Below, piece by piece: positions 25,746-33,694 of a stretch of DNA of 64,000 bases. The DNA is taken from the NCBI GenBank assembly GCA_049323895.1, contig JBMOKT010000031.1, forward strand, positions 158,642 to 222,641. The letters run 5' to 3'. Numbering within the stretch: position 1 is the stretch's first letter; each line of letters opens with the position of its first letter. A model generated the notes under the pieces. It had not been told where the DNA came from. It was given only the letters and a program-made list of their open reading frames with translations, and made no database searches. This DNA is from JBMOKT01 sp049323895 (GTDB taxonomy: Bacteria > Bacillota > Peptococcia > Peptococcales > BICA1-8). Both the position numbers and the translations under genes were made by a program.

Positions 25746-26936
25746 TTGCAGGATAATAAATTTTTAACAATATTACAAACAGAAATCCCAGATTTGGAAA
25801 TAGGTTTAGAGAACAGTAGCCTAGGTATAAATCTTGGCAGCCAATTCAATCCCGAAGGAATCATTTATCCCCATAATACGGAGCAAATAGTAAAAATTAT
25901 TAAGCTGGCCAATGCCGAAAAGAAAAGTATTTATCCTATTGGAAGCGGGTTTCGGTTTACCCAGGGCATGGATTCTTTCCAAAATGGTTTTCTCTTATCC
26001 TTAAAAAAACTTAATAAGGTTATTGAATACAGACCAGATAATATGAGCATTGAAGTAGAAGCGGGGATGACATTATCTTCTCTTCAGGAGTTTTTAGCTA
26101 ATGACAATATTTTCTTCCCCATGGACAGTACCAGTTCTACTACAACAATTGGTGGCATAGTTGCTGCAAATGGGTATGGAAGAAAGAAATATATGTATAA
26201 GTCAGCTAGATTTTATGTAATGGGTATGGAATTTGTCTCACCTAAAGGTGAAGTGGTCAGAGTAGGCGGGCGGACTATTAAAAATGTTAGCAGCTATGAT
26301 GTTAACCAACTGCTGGCAGGTTCATGGGGAAATTTCGGTGTTATTACCCAAATAACACTAAGGTTAAAACCCCTCCCCCAAAAAAGTATGCTATTAAGCA
26401 CAACGGTTAGTGATTTCAATAAGCTTATATCATTGGTTAGTAATTTAATGTATAAAGAAGAGATTAGCTTAGCATCTCTAGTCATGAAAAAGGAAAACAA
26501 CAAGTATTTGCTGCAGGTGGAATTAGAAGGTTTTGCAGAGACCTTAGAAAGTCAAAAGAAAAAGCTGCAAAAGGATTATGGGATTGTAGTTTCTCAACAA
26601 CTACTCAGTGAGCAAATCCCGGATACAAATACAATAATTTCAATTCCGGCATATAACCTGGTTAAAGGGTTGAACCTTTTAGAAGAACAAAATATTGATG
26701 TATTTTCTGGAAACCTGACCAATGGTGTTTTTAAAATGGTACTGGCTGAAGGAATTGATTCACTACAAACCTTGGTAGAACAGATAAACCTGTTGGACGG
26801 GTCACTAAACTTTAAGGGGCAAAGATTAACAGAACTTAACAGGGGAACAGGTTATTATGCATTGCTTAAAAAAGTAAAAGAAGCAGTTGATCCTAACAAT
26901 GTATTAGTTCCCACCAGTAAGGCGGTGAAGGAGTAG
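25746..26936 (+). CDS. glcE: FAD-binding subunit of hydroxyacid oxidase (GlcE-like)
   Basis: A 396-residue second flavin-domain subunit. It carries the FAD_binding_4 fold (YPIGSGFRF, VEAGMTLSSLQEF, the TTTIGGIVAANGYG loop and GNFGVITQITLRL) followed by a divergent C-terminal half. The start is TTG, preceded by GAGGGGG, 13 bases after glcD. In known glycolate oxidases this subunit is needed with GlcD and GlcF for activity. Confidence 0.82.
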   Translation: MQDNKFLTILQTEIPDLEIGLENSSLGINLGSQFNPEGIIYPHNTEQIVKIIKLANAEKKSIYPIGSGFRFTQGMDSFQNGFLLSLKKLNKVIEYRPDNMSIEVEAGMTLSSLQEFLANDNIFFPMDSTSSTTTIGGIVAANGYGRKKYMYKSARFYVMGMEFVSPKGEVVRVGGRTIKNVSSYDVNQLLAGSWGNFGVITQITLRLKPLPQKSMLLSTTVSDFNKLISLVSNLMYKEEISLASLVMKKENNKYLLQVELEGFAETLESQKKKLQKDYGIVVSQQLLSEQIPDTNTIISIPAYNLVKGLNLLEEQNIDVFSGNLTNGVFKMVLAEGIDSLQTLVEQINLLDGSLNFKGQRLTELNRGTGYYALLKKVKEAVDPNNVLVPTSKAVKE

Positions 26937-26939
26937 GCT

Positions 26940-28187
26940 ATGAAAAAAGATCAACTATTAGAAATAATAATGAATTGTAATCGCTGTGGGTTATGCCAGG
27001 AAGTATGCCCTACCTACAAGGTTTCAGGTGTTGAAGCCAACGTAGCCCGGGGCAGGAATAGACTAGTGAGGATGGCCCTAGAAGATGAACTGAACCTTGA
27101 TAATGAACCGGAAATTGAACAGATTATTAATGAATGCCTTCTCTGCAAAGCCTGCGAGGTAAACTGTCCTTCTAGTGTGCCCACACCGGAGATAATCTCC
27201 TATATCCGGGAGCATTATACAAGCACAAAGGGGCTCCCCCTTGCTAAGAAAATTATGTACAGGGGAGTATTTTCTAATAATAATAGGATTAGCCTAGTCC
27301 GAAATTTGGCTAAGTTTTATCAAAAAACCGGGATAAACAAGCTGGTTAAGTTAACTGGTTTATTTAACAAAGCTGATGAGATGCTTCCCCAGTTACCAAA
27401 ATCTGATGTAAGGTCACAACTGCCAAATCTATTGAAAAAGATTGATAAACCTCAATACAAAGTTGCCTATTTTCTAGGTTGTTCAGTTAATAATTTTTTC
27501 AGTAACATTGGTGTTGCTACAATAAAAGTTCTTCAAAAAAATAATTGTGAAGTTATAGTTCCTTTGGTAAATTGCTGTGGTGCACCTCATCAGAGCGCAG
27601 GTGACAAAGAAGAGGCTTACCGCCTGGCGGCAGCTAATTTAAAGCAATTAGATGGATTAGCGGTTGAGGCGATTATCATTGACTGTTCAACATGCGGTTC
27701 GATTATAAAAGAATACCAGCAATTATTTAAAGATGAGCCGTCACTGCTGGCAGCAGCAAACCGGGTAGCGGAAAAAATAGAGGATGTTAGTTCTTTTCTC
27801 CTAAGAATAGGTTTAAATAAAGAAATGGGAACCATTAACAAAAAAGTAACTTACCACGACCCATGTCACGGGGTAAGATTCTTAAAAGTCAAGGATGCTC
27901 CCAGAGAAATCCTGAAAAGCATACCAGGAATTGAGCTGGTTGAAATGAAAGAAGCTGATATGTGTTGTGGTGGTGCCGGCTCATACGGAATTTTCAACTC
28001 TGGTATGTCCAGAAAAATACTGGCGAGGAAAATGGATAATTACCTTAAAACTAATACCCATGTTTTGGCTACTTCTTGCCCTGCTTGTACAATGCAATTA
28101 TCTTTCGGCATGAAGATTCACGAAATGCCAGGTGTAGTTATGCATCCTGTTGAACTGTTGGCTGAAGCTTATTCTAAAAAAAACTAA
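26940..28187 (+). CDS. glcF: Fe-S subunit of hydroxyacid oxidase (GlcF-like)
   Basis: The electron-transfer subunit, 415 residues. Two [4Fe-4S] ferredoxin motifs lie at the N-terminus (CNRCGLCQEVCP and CLLCKACEVNCP). Two cysteine-rich CCG domains follow, with CCGAPH and CCGGAGSYG. It starts 3 bases after the glcE stop. Electrons from the 2-hydroxy acid would pass to a quinone or another carrier; the acceptor is not evident here. Confidence 0.88.
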   Translation: MKKDQLLEIIMNCNRCGLCQEVCPTYKVSGVEANVARGRNRLVRMALEDELNLDNEPEIEQIINECLLCKACEVNCPSSVPTPEIISYIREHYTSTKGLPLAKKIMYRGVFSNNNRISLVRNLAKFYQKTGINKLVKLTGLFNKADEMLPQLPKSDVRSQLPNLLKKIDKPQYKVAYFLGCSVNNFFSNIGVATIKVLQKNNCEVIVPLVNCCGAPHQSAGDKEEAYRLAAANLKQLDGLAVEAIIIDCSTCGSIIKEYQQLFKDEPSLLAAANRVAEKIEDVSSFLLRIGLNKEMGTINKKVTYHDPCHGVRFLKVKDAPREILKSIPGIELVEMKEADMCCGGAGSYGIFNSGMSRKILARKMDNYLKTNTHVLATSCPACTMQLSFGMKIHEMPGVVMHPVELLAEAYSKKN

Positions 28188-28220
28188 TATAAATTACAAA
28201 TTCTAAAAGGAGTGAATCTT

Positions 28221-29522
28221 ATGTCTATGCGCCAGTTCGAACTTAAATATGCAAAAGGTACAGTTACTTTTTCCATTCCGGAAGAGCATTTGCTCCAAGA
28301 AGTTTTGGGAAAAACTTACCCTGGATTAACCGATTTAAAGGAAGCCTATCAATATGCATTAGATCACCCTATTGATTGCCCACCATTAAGGGAAGTAGTC
28401 AAAAAAGGTGATAAGGTTGCTATCACTGTAAGTGATATAACCAGAGCTTGGCAAAAAAATTGTTTAACTCTGCCTGTTCTCATTAATAATTTGAATGAGG
28501 CTGGAGTACCCGATGAAAACATTACTATTATTATTGCTGTAGGCGGTCATAGACCTAATACTGAGAAGGAATTTATAGAACTGTGCAGTGAAGAGGTATT
28601 TAAAAGGGTAAAAATTGTCAACCACAATGCTTGGGATACAGAAAATATGGTTTACTATGGAAAAACCAGCAGGGGGACAGAAGTTTATCTAAACAGAATT
28701 GTAGCTGAGGCAGATAAACTTATCCTAACAGGTGGTATTATTTATCACTATATGGTTGGTTATGGTGGTGGAAGAAAGAGTATTCTTCCTGGAGTATCCT
28801 CCATTAAAACAATTCAGCAAAACCATTTGTGGGCCTTAGGACCCGAATTAGGTTCGGGCTCCAATCCCCGTTCTGCTTCCAAATATACAAAAGGTAATGA
28901 GTGTCATGATGATATGATGGAAATCGCAGCTTTTGCTAAACCTGATTTTCTCGTAAACATCGTACCCAATCCTCAAGGGGAGATATCAGGTGTTTTTGCA
29001 GGGAACTGGGTTTCTGCCTGGTTGGAAGGCTGTAATTTAGTAGATAAAATTTATGGTATCGAGGTTGAAGAGGAAGCTGACATTGTTATTGCTACAGCTG
29101 GAGGCTATCCAAAGGATATTAACTTATACCAAACAGGTAAAACTATGGATAATGCCTATTATGCCATGAAAAAAGGCGGAGTTTCCATAATTCTTTCTGA
29201 ATGTCCAGATATTATGGAACCTCAGGAGTTTACAGAATGGTTTAAGCACGAGACCTTTTTTGAATTAGAAAAGGCCTTACGAGAAAACTTTACTATTCCA
29301 GGATGGGTTGCATTTAAGGAAGTTGAGTGCAGTGAAAAAGGTACATTTATACTGTTAACTAAGGAAGAAAATTTCGAATTTGCCAGAAAAGCAAAGCTGA
29401 TACCAGTTTCTAATATGGAAGATGCTTTGAAGATTGCTTACGAGAAATGTGGAACAGCTAATCCCAAAATTACAGTAATGCCTCAGGGCGCAAACACATT
29501 CCCCATTTTAAAGAATAAATAG
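28221..29522 (+). CDS. larA: Nickel-pincer 2-hydroxyacid racemase (LarA family)
   Basis: A LarA homologue, which racemises lactate or related 2-hydroxy acids using a nickel-pincer cofactor. Expected residues are visible: SDITR (acid pair), GGHRP (first catalytic His), and IYHYMVGYGGGRKSILPG with the second His and the cofactor-linked lysine. Length is 433 aa. The ATG at 28221 has AAAGGAG 8 bases upstream; the GTG at 28212 overlaps that site. The cofactor-synthesis genes larB, larC and larE are not in the window. Family members differ in substrate, so it need not act on lactate. It follows glcDEF directly and would supply the enantiomer that they oxidise. Confidence 0.88.
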   Translation: MSMRQFELKYAKGTVTFSIPEEHLLQEVLGKTYPGLTDLKEAYQYALDHPIDCPPLREVVKKGDKVAITVSDITRAWQKNCLTLPVLINNLNEAGVPDENITIIIAVGGHRPNTEKEFIELCSEEVFKRVKIVNHNAWDTENMVYYGKTSRGTEVYLNRIVAEADKLILTGGIIYHYMVGYGGGRKSILPGVSSIKTIQQNHLWALGPELGSGSNPRSASKYTKGNECHDDMMEIAAFAKPDFLVNIVPNPQGEISGVFAGNWVSAWLEGCNLVDKIYGIEVEEEADIVIATAGGYPKDINLYQTGKTMDNAYYAMKKGGVSIILSECPDIMEPQEFTEWFKHETFFELEKALRENFTIPGWVAFKEVECSEKGTFILLTKEENFEFARKAKLIPVSNMEDALKIAYEKCGTANPKITVMPQGANTFPILKNK

Positions 29523-29538
29523 AGATTGACTGCTTGGT

Positions 29539-29597
29539 AGCCCGGCGCTTAATAAAGAACCGAGAAAGGCATTTAGCTAATTAAGTGCCGGGTGGCT
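29539..29597 (+). ncRNA. Structured intercistronic RNA element before panB genes
   Basis: An imperfect long hairpin pairs AGCC and CGGC with CTTAAT on the left against ATTAAG, GCCG and GGCT on the right around a 25-base loop. It lies in the 179-base gap between larA and the first panB homologue, ahead of a second hairpin. It may be a processing or attenuation element. No known riboswitch was recognised. Confidence 0.4.
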
Positions 29598-29616
29598 GTC
29601 CCTAGATACATATCAC

Positions 29617-29650
29617 TAGCAACTTTAGCATTAGTTGCTATTTATCTTTC
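29617..29650 (+). terminator. Terminator-like hairpin before the panB pair
   Basis: The stem TAGCAACT/AGTTGCTA has an 8-base loop followed by a T-rich stretch (TTTATCTTT). It may reduce read-through from larA into the panB genes. Confidence 0.5.
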
Positions 29651-29701
29651 CTTATTGGGTATCCTATATATTAAGCAAATAAAATTTAAGGAGGAATAAG
29701 T

Positions 29702-30589
29702 ATGAGCAAGTGGGAAGCACCTGCGAAAGAAGCTTCAGCAAGAAAAAAAGTAACAATTCATACCCTGTTTGAGAAAAAGGCAAAAGGTGAGAAAATTACC
29801 TTTTTAACAGCCTATGATTATCCAACTGCTGTTATTGAAGATAAAGTTGGTATAGACCTTATTCTGGTTGGTGACTCATTAGGGATGTGTGTGTATGGTT
29901 TTGACAGTACACTTCCTGTAACTATGGATATGATGGTAAATCATTCAAAGGCAGTAAGAAAGGGTGCTCCAAATTGTTTTGTAATTGGGGACATGCCTTA
30001 TATGTCTTATCAAATCTCTATTGAACAGGCTGTTGCTAACGCCGGTAGATTAATGCAGGAAGCTGGTGTTGACGGCGTTAAGCTAGAAGGCGGAGTAGAA
30101 ATGGTGGATACCATTAAGGCCATTACTAAAGCTGGTATTCCTGTTATGGGTCATATTGGATTAACTCCCCAATCAGTTTCTATGCTGGGTGGATTTAAGG
30201 CTCAAGGAAGGGATGTTTCTGCAGCCCTTAAACTAGTCGAAGATGCTAAGGCTTTAGAAGAAGCCGGCTGTTTTGCCATGCTTTTAGAAGCAATACCTGC
30301 TGAGGTAGGGAAAATTATTACTGAACGAGTAAAAGTTCCAACCCTTAGCATAGGCGGTGGTCCATATTGTGATGGACAGGTATTAGTTGTACATGATGCT
30401 CTTGGTTTCTTTGGCGGTCATGTTGCAAAGTTTGTTAAACAATATGCTAATATGAACCAAACCATTGAGGAAGCCTTAACTAAATATAAAGAAGAAGTAG
30501 AACAAGTGATTTTCCCTGGTCCAGAACATTGCTACAAAATAAAAGAAGAAGAATTAGCTAAATTATTAGAGGCACTTGGAGAAAAATAA
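29702..30589 (+). CDS. panB: Ketopantoate hydroxymethyltransferase (PanB) homologue 1
   Basis: A PanB-fold enzyme, 295 aa. PanB transfers a hydroxymethyl group between methylene-tetrahydrofolate and a 2-oxo acid. Metal and substrate residues are kept: VGDSLG (Asp58), GDMPYMSYQ (Asp97), VKLEGG (Lys127, Glu129), GHIGLTPQS (His151) and the catalytic Glu196 in LEAIP. Also present is HDALG after DGQVLV. It has about 15 extra residues at each end compared with E. coli PanB. No panC or panD is nearby; the neighbours are larA, glcDEF and a second panB. It may therefore run in reverse in a catabolic route (inference). AAGGAGG precedes the ATG. Confidence 0.85.
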   Translation: MSKWEAPAKEASARKKVTIHTLFEKKAKGEKITFLTAYDYPTAVIEDKVGIDLILVGDSLGMCVYGFDSTLPVTMDMMVNHSKAVRKGAPNCFVIGDMPYMSYQISIEQAVANAGRLMQEAGVDGVKLEGGVEMVDTIKAITKAGIPVMGHIGLTPQSVSMLGGFKAQGRDVSAALKLVEDAKALEEAGCFAMLLEAIPAEVGKIITERVKVPTLSIGGGPYCDGQVLVVHDALGFFGGHVAKFVKQYANMNQTIEEALTKYKEEVEQVIFPGPEHCYKIKEEELAKLLEALGEK

Positions 30590-30619
30590 TTATAGTTATA
30601 CTGAAAGCAGGTGGATATT

Positions 30620-31456
30620 TTGGCTAAAACTAAATTGGCAATACCTAAGTTTAAAGATTACAAAAAAGAGGGCAAAAAGGTAACTATGATTACAGTCTAT
30701 GATTATCCTTTTGCCTCATTGGTTGACCAATCGGAAGCAGAAATGATTCTCGTTGGTGATTCACTAGGCATGGTTGTATTAGGATATGAGGATACAGTAC
30801 CTGTTACTGTTGATGAAGTTATCCACCACCTAAAGGCTGTTAAAAGAGGAGCAAAAAATACTGTTGTGGTCGGTGATATGCCATTTATGTCATTCCAGGC
30901 CAGCGTTGAAGATGCCGTTAGAAATGCAGGACGCCTAGTCAAAGAGGGCGGTGCCGACTGTGTAAAATTAGAAGGTGGATTGCCGGTTGTACCAAAAATT
31001 AAAGCAATAGTTGAAGCAGGTATACCTGTTGTAGGTCATATCGGATTAACCCCTCAAAGTGCCAGTGCCTTAGGTGGTTTTAAGGTACAAGGCAAAAGTA
31101 AAGAGGATGCAGAGAGGTTATTGAAGGAAGCCCTTGCTATAGATGAAGCTGGTGCCTTCGCAATGGTTTTGGAATGCATACCTAACCCCTTAACTAAGCT
31201 AATCACTGAAAAGGTTAAAGCTACTACAATAAGTTGTGGTGGTGGACCCGATTGTGACGGACAGAACTTAAATGGCTATGATATACTTGGCTTGTTCGAT
31301 AAGTTTGTACCAAAGTTTGTCAAGCAGTATGCCAAACTTTCTACCCCTATTGTTGAAGCTTTCAATGCTTTTACTAATGAAACTAGAAGCGGGGAATACC
31401 CCCAAGCTTCCCATTGTTTTACTATGGCAGACGAGGACTTACCTAGGTTATACTAA
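30620..31456 (+). CDS. panB: PanB homologue 2
   Basis: A second PanB-fold protein, 278 aa, directly downstream of homologue 1. It keeps VGDSLGM, GDMPFMSFQ, VKLEGG, GHIGLTPQS and ECIP. The segment that reads IGIGAG then DGQ and HD in E. coli PanB is changed to SCGGGPDCDGQ and NGYD, so the 2-oxo acid pocket is likely altered. The start is TTG at 30620, with AGGTGG just upstream; the in-frame GTG at 30611 overlaps that site. The pair could form a heteromeric enzyme or act on different 2-oxo acids. Pantothenate synthesis is unlikely to be the main role, because a third copy lies in another catabolic operon. Confidence 0.82.
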   Translation: MAKTKLAIPKFKDYKKEGKKVTMITVYDYPFASLVDQSEAEMILVGDSLGMVVLGYEDTVPVTVDEVIHHLKAVKRGAKNTVVVGDMPFMSFQASVEDAVRNAGRLVKEGGADCVKLEGGLPVVPKIKAIVEAGIPVVGHIGLTPQSASALGGFKVQGKSKEDAERLLKEALAIDEAGAFAMVLECIPNPLTKLITEKVKATTISCGGGPDCDGQNLNGYDILGLFDKFVPKFVKQYAKLSTPIVEAFNAFTNETRSGEYPQASHCFTMADEDLPRLY

Positions 31457-31468
31457 TCATAACAGCAG

Positions 31469-31500
31469 GGAGGGTCGGCATCACCGATCCTCCTTAATAT
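31469..31500 (+). terminator. Terminator closing the dctP-panB run
   Basis: A ten-bp GC-rich stem (GGAGGGTCGG paired with CCGATCCTCC, one G-T) has a 5-base loop and a short T-rich tail. Confidence 0.7.
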
Positions 31501-31551
31501 TTAATTATTAATTGTTCATTTTCTGAAAATTAATTTGCCAAAAAAATCATT

Positions 31552-31580
31552 TTGACAAGTGGGTTGAAATTTTGTATAAT
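31552..31580 (+). promoter_or_regulatory. Consensus sigma-A promoter for the tRNA cluster
   Basis: TTGACA and TATAAT are separated by exactly 17 bases, 23 bases upstream of tRNA-Val. Confidence 0.9.
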
Positions 31581-31602
31581 AAATTTTGTCGGTAAGAGAC
31601 AA

Positions 31603-31678
31603 GGGCGATTAGCTCAGCTGGGAGAGCACCTGCCTTACAAGCAGGGGGTCGGCGGTTCGATCCCGTCATCGCCCACCA
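31603..31678 (+). tRNA. tRNA-Val(UAC)
   Basis: A full cloverleaf of 76 nt: acceptor GGGCGAT/ATCGCCC, D-arm GCTCAGCTGGGAGAGC, anticodon TAC in loop CTTACAA, TTCGATC T-loop, discriminator A and encoded CCA. Confidence 0.97.
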
Positions 31679-31762
31679 AGAACAGAAGTCGGTAGTCTGA
31701 AATGGGAAGTCGGAATAATTTTTTTTTGACCTCTGGCATCAGACCTCAGACATCTATTATAT
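31679..31762. repeat. Purine-rich word repeats between tRNA genes
   Basis: The words GAAGTCGG and TAGTCTGA are followed by the complementary-type words GACCTCTGG, CAGACC and TCAGACATC. This is low-complexity intergenic filler inside the tRNA operon, and its imperfect inverted symmetry could fold back on itself. Confidence 0.4.
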
Positions 31763-31838
31763 GGAGCTGTGGTGTAGCGGTTAACATGTCGGCCTGTCAC
31801 GCCGAAGACCGCGGGTTCGATTCCCGTCAGCTCCGCCA
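31763..31838 (+). tRNA. tRNA-Asp(GUC)
   Basis: A cloverleaf of 76 nt with acceptor GGAGCTG/CAGCTCC, anticodon GTC in CTGTCAC, TTCGATT T-loop, discriminator G and encoded CCA. Confidence 0.97.
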
Positions 31839-31842
31839 TTTT

Positions 31843-31918
<76 letters not shown>

Positions 31919-31929
31919 TCTATATTTTT

Positions 31930-32004
31930 GCGGAAGTAGCTCAGTGGTAGAGCATCGCCTTGCCAAGGCGAGGGTCGCGAGTTCGAATCTCGTCTTCCGC
32001 TCCA
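31930..32004 (+). tRNA. tRNA-Gly(GCC)
   Basis: A cloverleaf of 75 nt: acceptor GCGGAAG/CTTCCGC, anticodon GCC in CTTGCCAAG, TTCGAAT T-loop, discriminator T and CCA. Confidence 0.97.
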
Positions 32005-32007
32005 ACG

Positions 32008-32031
32008 AGACTGGTTTATGCCAGTCTTTTT
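32008..32031 (+). terminator. Terminator of the first tRNA cluster
   Basis: The stem AGACTGG/CCAGTCT is followed by five T. Confidence 0.85.
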
Positions 32032-32075
32032 GATACTTTAAAAAAGACTTTCTGTACTTTTTCGGGGGAGTATTT

Positions 32076-32960
32076 ATGCAGGAATTAAAGCTATTAATAG
32101 GAATTGCTAATGAAGTTAGTGCTTTTATACAAGAAAACTATTATCAGAACCAGGTTAAGTTCTTAAAACAGTATGACTATACTAATGTTTCCGGTGATTT
32201 GCAAAAGGGTATTGATGATATAGTAAACAATAAAATTATTGACTTAATTAAAGCAGCTGGCATTCCAGCGATAATTATCAGTGAAGAAACAGGTATAATA
32301 AAGCTTACTGATAATCCTCGGTTTTATTTGCTTTTGGATCCTATTGATGGCTCAAACAATGTGCGTCCTTGGTTTACCCCTTATCCCAGTCTAGTTATAT
32401 CTATGGGGCTCGGTTTATTATCTGAATTAGAAAAACAATCTCTTGATTCAATCGATATTAGCATAGTCAAGGAGATATTTTCTCCTAATACCTATTATTC
32501 AATTGCTAAAAAGGGAACCTTTTTTACAAATCAAAAATTTGAACATAAACTTTCTACTGCCAATACCATAGTTTTACAAGATTCTCCCATTATTGGAGTG
32601 GACTTGGATAAACGGGGTAACGTTGAGTCTAACTTAATAGAATTGATTTCTCACAAAATAATTGTGAGGCGATTGGGCTCTACTATCCTAGATATTTGCC
32701 AGGTAGCTGCCGGGCAGTATGATGCATATATCAGCACTGGTCGCAGGTTAAAAGTGACAGATGTATGTCAGCCTTATGCCTTGCTTAAGGAAGCCGGTGG
32801 AATGATGGAGGTTATTCCTTTTTATAAAGGGCAGCTATTTGAACGAAACTTTCTTCTGGAATGTATTGGGAATCAAAACCTTTTAAATGATATTCGTTTT
32901 AATATTATTGCAGCGGGAAATAAAGTGTTGTTTAACCAAATTAAAGAAATCATAAATTAA
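32076..32960 (+). CDS. Inositol monophosphatase family protein
   Basis: A 294-residue metal-dependent sugar or inositol phosphatase homologue. The three family motifs are present: SEETG (metal Glu pair), LDPIDGSNN (metal Asp residues) and DVCQPYALLKEAGG near the C-terminus. Typical DPIDGT is DPIDGS here, and the usual WD before the last motif is TD. GGGGGAG lies upstream of the ATG. It sits between two tRNA groups with no metabolic neighbour, so inositol phosphatase, bisphosphate nucleotidase and sugar-phosphate roles are all open. Confidence 0.8.
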   Translation: MQELKLLIGIANEVSAFIQENYYQNQVKFLKQYDYTNVSGDLQKGIDDIVNNKIIDLIKAAGIPAIIISEETGIIKLTDNPRFYLLLDPIDGSNNVRPWFTPYPSLVISMGLGLLSELEKQSLDSIDISIVKEIFSPNTYYSIAKKGTFFTNQKFEHKLSTANTIVLQDSPIIGVDLDKRGNVESNLIELISHKIIVRRLGSTILDICQVAAGQYDAYISTGRRLKVTDVCQPYALLKEAGGMMEVIPFYKGQLFERNFLLECIGNQNLLNDIRFNIIAAGNKVLFNQIKEIIN

Positions 32961-32981
32961 TAATTTGCATTATTTGGTGGA

Positions 32982-33010
32982 TTGACATGATGAAGATTGC
33001 ATGATAAAAT
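32982..33010 (+). promoter_or_regulatory. Promoter for tRNA-Cys and tRNA-Leu
   Basis: TTGACA and TAAAAT are spaced by 17 bases, 33 bases upstream of tRNA-Cys. Confidence 0.75.
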
Positions 33011-33043
33011 AAGTTTTGTCGCAGCAAGAGAATAATAAAATAT

Positions 33044-33118
33044 GGCGACATAGCCAAGCGGTAAGGCAGAGGACTGCAAATCCTTTACTCCCCGGTTCAA
33101 ATCCGGGTGTCGCCTCCA
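33044..33118 (+). tRNA. tRNA-Cys(GCA)
   Basis: A cloverleaf of 75 nt: acceptor GGCGACA/TGTCGCC, anticodon GCA in CTGCAAA, TTCAAAT T-loop, discriminator T and CCA. Confidence 0.96.
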
Positions 33119-33125
33119 TATACCT

Positions 33126-33214
33126 GCCGGGGTGGCGGAACTGGCAGACGCACAGGACTTAAAATCCTGCGGGCCTTAAAGCCCGTACCGGTTCGATTCC
33201 GGTCCCCGGCACCA
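33126..33214 (+). tRNA. tRNA-Leu(UAA), copy 1
   Basis: A class II tRNA of 89 nt with acceptor GCCGGGG/CCCCGGC, anticodon TAA, a long variable arm (GCGGGCCTTAAAGCCCGT), TTCGATT T-loop, discriminator A and CCA. It is followed by a TTTTTCAGCC/GGCTGAAAAA hairpin that may partly terminate. Confidence 0.96.
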
Positions 33215-33268
33215 TTTTTTCAGCCTTATTGGCTGAAAAATTTATTTTCTATTAGAAATAAATTACTC

Positions 33269-33297
33269 TTGCAGTTACAACATCAACCTGCTATACT
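33269..33297 (+). promoter_or_regulatory. Promoter for the second tRNA-Leu
   Basis: TTGCAG and TATACT are separated by 17 bases, 26 bases before the second tRNA-Leu. Confidence 0.65.
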
Positions 33298-33322
33298 ATC
33301 AAAGTAAACCCTAAAAGGACCT

Positions 33323-33411
33323 GCCGGGGTGGCGGAACTGGCAGACGCACAGGACTTAAAATCCTGCGGGCCTTAAAGCCCGTACCGGTTCGATTCCGGT
33401 CCCCGGCACCA
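33323..33411 (+). tRNA. tRNA-Leu(UAA), copy 2
   Basis: Identical over its 89 nt to the copy at 33126, with a few matching flanking bases (CCT before the acceptor). It has its own promoter and a strong terminator. Confidence 0.96.
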
Positions 33412-33413
33412 AG

Positions 33414-33448
33414 AACAACCCAGTACATTACGTACTGGGTTGTTTTCA
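33414..33448 (+). terminator. Terminator after the second tRNA-Leu
   Basis: A thirteen-bp stem AACAACCCAGTAC/GTACTGGGTTGTT is followed by T. Confidence 0.85.
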
Positions 33449-33539
33449 TATATATTCTGATTATCTTCCTGTCAGGAATTTTTTGTAAAATTATATTAGC
33501 CAACCGAGAAATATTTAACGGTATATTGTATTTTGTATC

Positions 33540-33569
33540 TTGACGTTAACCAGGGGATGCTATTATACT
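33540..33569 (+). promoter_or_regulatory. Candidate promoter of threonine dehydratase
   Basis: TTGACG and TATACT are 18 bases apart, about 125 bases upstream of the start codon. The leader between (33577-33680) holds no recognised riboswitch or T-box. Confidence 0.5.
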
Positions 33570-33694
33570 ACAAAATAAATATAATTAATTTGTTATAGTA
33601 CACTTCTTGCCAAAGCTAGGATTGACACTCCTAAGCCACTACATTTACTAGTCCATCTGATTAATTAGTTTTGTATGTTTAGGAGGAGAGCCAA

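Noticed and set aside
33107..33503. Frames on both strands across the tRNA-Leu genes (33107-33307 and 33291-33503)
   Set aside because: They are translations of tRNA sequence without ribosome sites.
33577..33694. Leader of threonine dehydratase considered as a T-box or riboswitch
   Set aside because: No T-box sequence, specifier loop or terminator was found in the 120-base leader.
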